NCBI GenBank assembly: GCA_027001345.1
Contig: JALTMS010000332.1
Coordinates: forward strand, 1-16,515
Direction: 5' to 3'
Length of the DNA stretch: 16,515 nt
Source: Acidobacteriota bacterium
Lineage (GTDB): Bacteria > Acidobacteriota > Polarisedimenticolia > J045
The notes beneath the pieces are model-generated. The model saw only the letters and a list, made by a program, of their open reading frames with translations, did not search any database and was not told the DNA's origin. This document shows positions 7,378 to 12,774 of this stretch, in pieces. The stretch's first letter is position 1. Each line of letters opens with the position of its first letter. The position numbers and the translations under genes were made by a program.

Positions 7378-8235
7378 ATGGGACGTTCGGGACGGAAGTG
7401 GTGGTTTTTCGTGACAGGAATGCTCGCTCTCACGGCTCTGCTGACCGTGGGATGCGCCAGTTCGAAGCGGGTCGGGGGCGATGACTTTCCCCAGACCGTA
7501 GAGGCCGTGGTCGAGGCAACGCCTTCCGAGCCCGATCGAATCGACTTCCTCGATGTCGATCCCTGGACCCTCGAGCCGGGCGGGTCGGCCACGGTGACCG
7601 TCAAGGGCACCGAGGGACGCCGCGCCGAGGTGGTGCTCAAGGGGCTCGAAGGAAAGGCCGCCGGCCACTCGACCGCCGTCGCCATGAGCGATGCGGGTGA
7701 GGGGAAGTACACCGGTCAGGTGGTGGCGAGCGGTGATCTCGCGCCGGGCAAGTATCGGGTCGAGGCCAGCCTGCTCGGCGGTCCCACCGGTCAGCCCACG
7801 CGGCTGGTCTCCTCCCGTGTGCTGACCGTCGTGGCCCCGCCGCCGCCGGTGGATCCGTGTGCGGAGCTGGCCAAGAGTCTGGCCACCCCGGTGATCCATT
7901 TCGACTTCGACAAGTACGACCTCAACGAGCAGGCCCGGGCCTACATCGCCCAGCTCGCGGCGAGCCTCAAGCAGATCGCGCCTCGGATCAGCTCTCTGAC
8001 CGTCGAGGGGCACTGCGACGAGCGCGGCACGGTGGAGTACAACCTGGCCCTCGGAGCCCGGCGCGCGCTGGCCGTACGCGATGCGCTGCTCGCCGAGCCC
8101 GGCATGGAGGGGCTGACGGTCTCGACTCTCAGCCGCGGCGAGGAGCAGCCTCTGGTGCCCGGTGCGCGGACCGAAGAGGAGCACGCGCGCAACCGGCGGG
8201 CGGTCTTCGTCCTCCAGTGCAGCCCGCGGAAGTAG
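7378..8235 (+). CDS. pal: Pal-like OmpA-family peptidoglycan-associated lipoprotein with extra N-terminal domain
   Basis: A 285-residue outer-membrane lipoprotein. Residues 1-25 are a lipoprotein signal ending LLTVG, with Cys26 the lipidated residue (LTVGC). Residues 50-150 form a beta-rich Ig-like segment (FLDVDPWTLEPGGSATVTV and GKYRVEASLLGG) that ordinary ~170-residue Pal proteins lack, followed by a Pro-rich linker (APPPPVDPC). The OmpA domain starts near 170 with HFDFDKYDLNEQARAYI and carries the Pal signature VEGHCDERGTVEYNLALGAR; Asp214 and Arg228/Arg229 are the expected diaminopimelate-contacting positions. It should tie the outer membrane to the cell wall. The gene is not flanked by tol genes here, so it may be a Pal paralogue rather than the Tol-Pal component. 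GAAGGGAG lies seven bases before the ATG. Confidence 0.9.
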   Translation: MGRSGRKWWFFVTGMLALTALLTVGCASSKRVGGDDFPQTVEAVVEATPSEPDRIDFLDVDPWTLEPGGSATVTVKGTEGRRAEVVLKGLEGKAAGHSTAVAMSDAGEGKYTGQVVASGDLAPGKYRVEASLLGGPTGQPTRLVSSRVLTVVAPPPPVDPCAELAKSLATPVIHFDFDKYDLNEQARAYIAQLAASLKQIAPRISSLTVEGHCDERGTVEYNLALGARRALAVRDALLAEPGMEGLTVSTLSRGEEQPLVPGARTEEEHARNRRAVFVLQCSPRK

Positions 8236-8259
8236 GCTCCGCACCGCACTCGATTTTTC

Positions 8260-8294
8260 AGGCGGGTCCGCATTGTGCGGGCCCGCCTGCTTTT
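8260..8294 (+). terminator. Intrinsic terminator of the Pal-like gene
   Basis: AGGCGGGTCCGCA (8260-8272), loop TTG, TGCGGGCCCGCCT (8276-8288) forms a 13-bp stem with a single G-U pair. GCTTTT follows. It begins 25 bases after the lipoprotein stop. Confidence 0.85.
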
Positions 8295-8399
8295 GGGGCG
8301 TGGCCCGGGCTCGGGTCGTAGGCGGGGCCGGGGCTGCGTGTCGGGCGGAGTCCGCTCCCGGGGCCAGGGCTCGTCAGTCAGCCCCACGGGCCTCGCCGG

Positions 8400-8572
8400 C
8401 ACCGTGGAGCGAAGAATGTTCACACCGTGGAGCGAAGAATGTTGACGCGACTTTTTCGCCCCGATTTTGGGCCCTTCGCCGAGGTTTGGAGAGCGTATCG
8501 GGGGCAAACGCCCTGATATTTGCGATGCACTATCGCCTCAGAGAGGGCGTACACATTCTTCGCTCCACGGTG
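8400..8572. repeat. Inverted-repeat element with duplicated left arm (MITE-like or structured RNA)
   Basis: The left arm occurs twice in tandem, at 8400-8420 and 8423-8443 (core GTGGAGCGAAGAATGTT, 23-bp period). The right arm at 8553-8572 is an exact 20-bp reverse complement of it. The ~109 bases between are visibly less GC-rich than the surroundings and hold further short dyads: GCGA/TCGC (8447-8459), CGCCCT/AGGGCG enclosing GCGAT/ATCGC (about 8509-8549). No convincing protein is encoded. The layout fits a miniature inverted-repeat transposable element or a REP-type/structured RNA element. No target-site duplication is obvious. The remaining GC-rich sequence at 8295-8399 shows nothing I can name. 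Confidence 0.65.
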
Positions 8573-8580
8573 GGCGAATA

Positions 8581-8613
8581 GAAAGAGAAGGGGGCATCCC
8601 GGTGGGATGCCCC
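8581..8613 (-). terminator. Intrinsic terminator of the minus-strand exported-protein gene
   Basis: GGGGCATCCC (8591-8600), loop GGT, GGGATGCCCC (8604-8613) forms a perfect 10-bp stem. Read on the minus strand it is followed by CTTCTCTTTC, a pyrimidine-rich tail. It lies 81 bases past the stop codon of the gene ending at 8695. Confidence 0.75.
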
Positions 8614-8694
8614 TGATGCCCAGCCCGAGTTCGCCAGCCGGCCCCCCCTTGTCTGGCCCGGTGCGACCCCGTGGGGCTCCTGACGGAGACCCGA

Positions 8695-9201
8695 TCAGGC
8701 AGTGAAGACCATCACGCGATAGACGCCGTCCTGGTCGCGGACCACCATCACGTGGTTGGCCCGCGCGTCCCGCTTGTGTCCGAGGTGCAGGCGCATGGGA
8801 ATCGCCTGGTCCACCGGCCGGCGGGGGAGCTTGGAAAGCGCCGAGATGTAGCGCACCGAGCGCTCGCGGCCCTTGGCGTCCCGGCGCACGATGCGCAGCT
8901 CGAGACGATAGATCTGATCCGGGGCCAGCGCCTTGTCGAAGCGGATGTGCTCGACCAGGGTGCCCGGGGCGAAGGTGCGCTCCATGACCTGGGGCTGACC
9001 GAGGGCGGTCCGCTGACCGTACTGAATCTCGGGACGCAGGATGACCTGCAGGGTGTCGCCCTCTTCGAGCAGTCCGGTGACGCCCGGCCCGAGATCCAGA
9101 TCGACCTTCAGGTCGAACGCTTCCTCGGCCAGTAGCGGTGTGGCGGCGAGCACGACGAGCAGGGCGAGGCCGGCGATCCAACGAGCTGTGTTCCGCAGCA
9201 T
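8695..9201 (-). CDS. Exported protein of unknown function
   Basis: A 168-residue protein that I do not recognise. It starts with a clear Sec signal (MLRNTARWIAGLALLVVLAA, then TPLLA before EEAFDLKVDLD), so the mature ~143 residues are periplasmic or secreted. The rest alternates polar and hydrophobic residues (DTLQVILRPEIQYGQ, YRLELRIVRRD, VYRVMVFTA), which suggests a beta-sandwich. It has no Cys and no catalytic motif. The ATG at 9201 has GGAGG eight bases upstream. The ATG at 9216 also has a good site (GGGAGG) and would add MEDRQ, but its acidic residues suit a signal peptide less well. It diverges from the PqqD-M50-HlyD gene across a 345-base gap and could share control with it. Confidence 0.8.
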   Translation of the reverse strand: MLRNTARWIAGLALLVVLAATPLLAEEAFDLKVDLDLGPGVTGLLEEGDTLQVILRPEIQYGQRTALGQPQVMERTFAPGTLVEHIRFDKALAPDQIYRLELRIVRRDAKGRERSVRYISALSKLPRRPVDQAIPMRLHLGHKRDARANHVMVVRDQDGVYRVMVFTA

Positions 9202-9314
9202 CTGCCTATCCTCCATGGTTGGGCCTCCCCCCCACAGGACAGGGAAGGCGAATGCGGAGCGGTGCGCCCCGCGATCAGGCGAGTCCGAGAGAAAATCCGT
9301 CCACGACCATTTAC

Positions 9315-9348
9315 GCCGTTTTTGACGGGATAGGAAGGGAAAAACGGC
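9315..9348. promoter_or_regulatory. Inverted repeat in the divergent intergenic region
   Basis: GCCGTTTTT (9315-9323) and AAAAACGGC (9340-9348) form a perfect 9-bp dyad around a 16-base centre. It is the clearest feature of the gap between the divergent exported-protein and PqqD-M50-HlyD genes and could be an operator for either. I see no good sigma-70 or sigma-54 promoter on either strand here. Confidence 0.4.
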
Positions 9349-9505
9349 ACTTCTCCCGGCCTCGATCCCGTTTCCCGGACTGCCGACTCTAGGTTGCCGG
9401 AAAATACGGCTCCCGCCAAGGTCCTGCGAACCACAAAGTGACATCCGCCCGGCTTGCCTTCCCCGTGGCCGAAACCCAACTTCTTTTCAGGGGCCTGCCG
9501 CGCAG

Positions 9506-9526
9506 ATCGCCCGTGGCACGGGCGAT
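9506..9526 (+). promoter_or_regulatory. Strong hairpin in the leader of the PqqD-M50-HlyD gene
   Basis: ATCGCCCGT (9506-9514), loop GGC, ACGGGCGAT (9518-9526) is a perfect 9-bp stem lying 12 bases before the GAGG ribosome site (9539-9542). No T-run follows, so translation control or mRNA stability is likelier than termination. Confidence 0.5.
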
Positions 9527-9546
9527 GGAGGTCCAGCCGAGGGGAA

Positions 9547-12066
9547 ATGGACGTCGTCACCACAGCAGGAGCCGGAGCCACCACCACGCAGCCGAGGCTG
9601 AGAGGGGACCTGGTCATCCACCCGGATGCCGAGACCGGCCGCGGACGGGTGGTCAAGGACCCCCGCAGCCGCCGCTACTTTCACTTCGACGAACTCGAGA
9701 GCTTCGTCCTCGAGCGCCTCGACGGGGTCCACACCCCGGTGGACATTCAGGTCGAACTGGCCAGCGAGATGGGCGAGGCCCTGAGCCTGGACGAGATCTA
9801 CGATTTCATCGACACCCTCTCGGAGAAGGGGCTGGTGGAGTCGGACCGGCCCTGTTTGCCGGTACTCGAGCCGGCCCTTGGCCGCCAGGTGGTCATGGCG
9901 CTCGAGCAGGGAGGCTTTCGCTTCCGCACGGCCGACCAGCCGGCACCTCCGGGAGTCGCTCCCACCCGCCGCAACATGGCCGAGGCCAGGGAGTTCGACC
10001 AGGCCGTCGCGCTGCTACAGGAGGGCCGCTTCCAGGCGGCTTTACGTGCCTTCGACGAGATTCTGGCGGCCAATCCGGGCAACCAGCGGGCGGCCGCGAT
10101 TCGGCAGATCCTGCTCCAGGCCGGTCAGGTGCGGCAGCTCGAGGCCGGCAAGCAGCAGGCTTCCGGGCCGAAGAACAGCCCCTTCTACTACCGGATTCCC
10201 CTTTTCGATCCGGACAGGCTCTTCACCCGTCTCGAGCCGATGCTGCGGCCGATCTGGACCCGCGGCTTTCTGGTGCTCTACGGCGCTCTGCTCGCCCTCG
10301 CGGGTTGGGTCGCCCTGACCTCCCATGCGGAGCTGGTCGCCAGTCTGCCCAAGCTGAGCCTGACCGGCTGGGCCGGCGGCCTGATCGTGGCGGTGGTCTT
10401 TCTCACCGCGATGCACGAATTCGCCCATGGTCTGACCTGCAAGCACTTCGGCGGGAAGGTCCCCGAACTGGGATTCCTGTTGATCTTCTTCTTCATGCCG
10501 GCGCTCTACGTGGACGTTTCCGACGCCTGGCTCTTTCAACGCCGCCGCCAGCGCGCGCTGGTCGGACTGGCCGGTCCGATGTTCGATCTGGCAGTGACCT
10601 GCCTGGCCCTGCTGGCCTGGCGGATCCTGCCCCCCGGACATCTGGGCATGGCCTGCATGCTGATCATGGTCAGCTCCGGCGGCAGCGTGCTGCTCAATCT
10701 CAATCCCCTCATGCGCCTCGACGGCTACTACGTCCTCTCCGACCTGTCGGGGATTCCCAACCTGCGTCGCGCGGCGCTGTCCGCCGCCGGTCGCCTGCTG
10801 TCCTCGCTGCGAGGCAAGCCGAGTCCCGTGACCCTGACCCTCGAGGCGCGCATCTTCCTCGGGGTCTACGGTACGCTTTCGGCGTTTTACATCGCCTTCA
10901 TCATCTTCCTGCTGCTGCGCATGCTGACCACGATGAGCATCGCGCTGGCCGGGATCTGGGGCCCCGCGGCGGTGGGGGCGAGCCTGGTGATGCTGCTGCG
11001 TCGCCCGCTGCGTGCGGTGGGCCTGGCTCTGCTCGCTCGCCTGCGAGCGATGACCCTCGCCCGGCTGGTCAAGCTCGGCACGGCCTTCGCGCTGCTCGGT
11101 GTGCTCACCGCCGTGCCCTGGCCCCTGCGCGTGCGGGGCACGGGTGAGGTGCGCGCGCGCTTGCAGGTGGCGGTACGTCCCGAACTCAGCGGCAACATCG
11201 CCGAAATCCTCGTCCGCCAGGGCGAGCGGGTCGAGGCCGGCCAGGTCGTCGCTCGCCTCGATCGCAGCGAACTGCTGACCCAGCTCGCCATGACCCGCTC
11301 GGACATCGAGCGGGCCCGAGCCGACCTGCGCCTGCTGGTCGATGGCCCCCAGCGCGAACAGGTGCGGCAGGTCTGGGAGAAGGTGCGGGCGGCCAAGGCC
11401 GAAGTGGCTCATCTCTCTTCACGCCACGACCGCCTCGAGAAGCTGCGCGCCGAGGGCCTGGTCTCCACCGACCTCTACGAGCAGGTCAGCAAGGAACTGG
11501 CGGTCAGCCAGGGCACCTTGCGAGCCGCGACGGAGGAGGCCCGCATGGTAGAGAAAGGGGCACGTCCCGAGCGCATCGCCGCAGCCGAGGCGGAGGTCGC
11601 TCGCCTCGAAACCAAGGCTGCCAACGTCACGCGCCAACTGGCTGCCTGCGACCTGCGTGCGCCAATCTCCGGCGTGGTCGTCACCGCCGGCCTCGACTCC
11701 CGCACCGGCGAGCGCATCGCCTCCGGTGGCGACCTGCTCGAAATCGCCGACACCGACGATCTGGTGGTGGATGTCTCGGTGCTCGAGTCGGAGATCGGCG
11801 ACGTGCAGCCCGGGCAGAGACTCGAAATGCGCCTGGCCGCCTATCCCGACCGCAGCTTCCGCGGCAAGGTGGTGGAGATCGCACCGATCGCCTCCCTCGA
11901 CGACCTGGGCCGGGCTCACTTCCGGGTGCGCTGCACGGTGGACAGTGAGCAGGGGCTGTTGCGGCCCGGCATGACCGGGGCGGCCAAGATCGATTGCGGC
12001 CGGCTGAGTATCGCGCGGCTGGTCCTGCGCCGCGTGTTGCGCCTGATCGAACCCTCGCTGCTCTGA
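9547..12066 (+). CDS. PqqD-like / TPR / M50 metalloprotease / HlyD-adaptor fusion protein
   Basis: An 839-residue inner-membrane fusion. Residues ~20-100 form a PqqD-like domain (VVKDPRSRRYFHFDELESF, then LERLDG and LSEKGLVE), a fold that binds leader peptides in RiPP pathways. Residues ~147-190 resemble a TPR (AVALLQEGRFQAALRAFDEI, then ANPGN). The M50 site-2-protease unit spans ~235-500 with several membrane helices; zinc ligands are His290 and His294 of HEFAH with catalytic Glu291, and Asp392 in NPLMRLDGYY. After a helix near 507-525, residues ~529-839 are a HlyD/RND-type adaptor: a lipoyl half-motif (SGNIAEILVRQGERVEAGQV), a coiled-coil hairpin (~575-700), the second lipoyl half (LRAPISGVVV, from Leu703) and a beta-barrel. 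The family should cut and/or pass peptides across the envelope. No ABC ATPase or outer-membrane channel is present nearby. The ATG at 9547 is set by GAGG at 9539-9542 and by domain limits. Confidence 0.88.
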   Translation: MDVVTTAGAGATTTQPRLRGDLVIHPDAETGRGRVVKDPRSRRYFHFDELESFVLERLDGVHTPVDIQVELASEMGEALSLDEIYDFIDTLSEKGLVESDRPCLPVLEPALGRQVVMALEQGGFRFRTADQPAPPGVAPTRRNMAEAREFDQAVALLQEGRFQAALRAFDEILAANPGNQRAAAIRQILLQAGQVRQLEAGKQQASGPKNSPFYYRIPLFDPDRLFTRLEPMLRPIWTRGFLVLYGALLALAGWVALTSHAELVASLPKLSLTGWAGGLIVAVVFLTAMHEFAHGLTCKHFGGKVPELGFLLIFFFMPALYVDVSDAWLFQRRRQRALVGLAGPMFDLAVTCLALLAWRILPPGHLGMACMLIMVSSGGSVLLNLNPLMRLDGYYVLSDLSGIPNLRRAALSAAGRLLSSLRGKPSPVTLTLEARIFLGVYGTLSAFYIAFIIFLLLRMLTTMSIALAGIWGPAAVGASLVMLLRRPLRAVGLALLARLRAMTLARLVKLGTAFALLGVLTAVPWPLRVRGTGEVRARLQVAVRPELSGNIAEILVRQGERVEAGQVVARLDRSELLTQLAMTRSDIERARADLRLLVDGPQREQVRQVWEKVRAAKAEVAHLSSRHDRLEKLRAEGLVSTDLYEQVSKELAVSQGTLRAATEEARMVEKGARPERIAAAEAEVARLETKAANVTRQLAACDLRAPISGVVVTAGLDSRTGERIASGGDLLEIADTDDLVVDVSVLESEIGDVQPGQRLEMRLAAYPDRSFRGKVVEIAPIASLDDLGRAHFRVRCTVDSEQGLLRPGMTGAAKIDCGRLSIARLVLRRVLRLIEPSLL

Positions 12067-12129
12067 CCGCCCCTCCCGCTGCCGTTCGACGGTAAACCGC
12101 GCTGACCGCGGAACCCTCGGCTGCGAGCA

Positions 12130-12171
12130 CTCGACACGCCACTGTCCTGTTTCGACACAGCGCGTGTCGAG
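12130..12171. promoter_or_regulatory. Candidate enhancer-binding-protein site (UAS) for the sigma-54 promoter
   Basis: CTCGACACGC (12130-12139) and GCGTGTCGAG (12162-12171) are perfect inverted 10-mers. A third half-site TCGACAC lies at 12152-12158, 21 bases (two helical turns) from the first. The array sits about 155-195 bases before the predicted start site, the usual place for sigma-54 activator binding. As RNA it could also fold as a hairpin, so it might instead belong to the 3' end of the fusion gene. Confidence 0.5.
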
Positions 12172-12299
12172 ATCGTCCTCTCCACCACGACAGACGCAGA
12201 TCGGCCGAGATCAGATTCGTCACTGCCCCGCTCGCGCAACAGGGCGCACAACGACAGTCAGCGACGGACAGCGTCTTCCCCGCGCTCTTTCCGCAAAAG

Positions 12300-12316
12300 T
12301 TGGCCCGTCCCTTGCT
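12300..12316 (+). promoter_or_regulatory. Sigma-54 (RpoN) promoter of the small KKLNVQELESRIAP gene
   Basis: TTGGCCCGTCCCTTGCT matches the sigma-54 consensus TGGCAC-N5-TTGCW: five of six in the -24 box (12301-12306), exact N5, exact TTGC (12312-12315) and a following T. GG and GC are exactly ten bases apart. Predicted transcription starts near 12327, leaving a ~106-base leader. Confidence 0.75.
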
Positions 12317-12364
12317 TAGTAGAGGGGCGGGAAGGGGCCTTCCTTCAGCGGGAGGGTCCGCGCT

Positions 12365-12410
12365 ACGAAAACGGGATCGGAGATCCCATCATGCGGCCAG
12401 ACGAAAACGG
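12365..12410 (+). promoter_or_regulatory. Structured leader: direct repeats flanking a hairpin
   Basis: ACGAAAACGG occurs at 12365-12374 and again at 12401-12410. Between and overlapping them GGGATC (12373-12378), loop GGA, GATCCC (12382-12387) makes a perfect hairpin. All of it lies in the predicted 5' leader of the small gene, upstream of its GGAGGAG site (12418-12424), and could bind an RNA regulator or tune translation. Confidence 0.4.
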
Positions 12411-12432
12411 TTCGGCCGGAGGAGAATTGGGA

Positions 12433-12714
12433 ATGAAGAAGCTCAACGTCCAGGAACTCGAGAGCCGTATCGCCCCGAGCGTTGGTCTGTTTGGTTTCCT
12501 GCAGAGTCTCGCGCAGTCCGATGCCGAGTTCGGCGAGGTCTTCAATCAGGTCGTCGATGCCGACGGCAACGTCGATGTGGGTACCACCACCGACATGGTC
12601 AACAACAGTGATCTCGGCGTGACCGTCAGCCCGGTGGTCAGCAGCTTCAACATCAGCAACCTGGTGATCCCCGACTCCACCGCTCAGTCGATTCTCTCCA
12701 TGTTCGGTGGCTGA
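12433..12714 (+). CDS. Small protein with LESRIAP-type N-terminus; candidate export substrate
   Basis: A 93-residue protein. It opens with KKLNVQELESRIAP, a charged, helix-forming start ending in Arg-Ile-Ala-Pro that resembles N-terminal LExRxAP/LEPR-type tags of large exported proteins in some GC-rich bacteria (from memory, not searched). A hydrophobic stretch follows (SVGLFGFLQSL), then an acidic, Asp/Asn/Thr/Val-rich body without Cys, and a C-terminus of SMFGG. There is no Sec signal and no enzymatic motif. GGAGGAG lies eight bases before this ATG; an upstream in-frame ATG at 12391 would add 14 residues but has a weaker site inside a hairpin. It has its own sigma-54 promoter and a tight terminator, so it is an independently and conditionally expressed unit. 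Its neighbour carries a peptide-binding PqqD-like domain, a protease and an export adaptor. That it is the neighbour's substrate is inference. Confidence 0.72.
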   Translation: MKKLNVQELESRIAPSVGLFGFLQSLAQSDAEFGEVFNQVVDADGNVDVGTTTDMVNNSDLGVTVSPVVSSFNISNLVIPDSTAQSILSMFGG

Positions 12715-12748
12715 TCGGCCTTCTGACACGCATCTGTTCGACAGCATG

Positions 12749-12774
12749 GGGAGCGCCCTCGGGCGCTCCCTTTT
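12749..12774 (+). terminator. Intrinsic terminator of the small gene
   Basis: GGGAGCGCC (12749-12757), loop CTCG, GGCGCTCCC (12762-12770) followed by TTTT. It starts 35 bases after the stop and ends at the stop codon of the convergent gene. On the minus strand it lacks a T-run and would not be a good terminator. Confidence 0.9.

Noticed and set aside
8400..8443. Two tandem copies as a minimal CRISPR array
   Set aside because: The gap between copies is only 2-3 bases, the third copy is inverted, and no cas gene is near. An inverted-repeat element explains it better.
8162..8581. Open frame running from the Pal-like gene through the terminator and repeat element
   Set aside because: It overlaps the Pal coding region in another frame, crosses a strong terminator and encodes repeat-derived peptide.
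9454..9546. Extra 31 residues at the N-terminus of the PqqD-M50-HlyD protein from an upstream start
   Set aside because: The added residues do not look like a domain, they would run through the 9506-9526 hairpin, and a GAGG site supports the ATG at 9547.
12067..12110. Intrinsic terminator directly after the fusion gene
   Set aside because: Only a four-base CCGT/ACGG stem is present and no T-run follows, so transcription may end later or by another mechanism.
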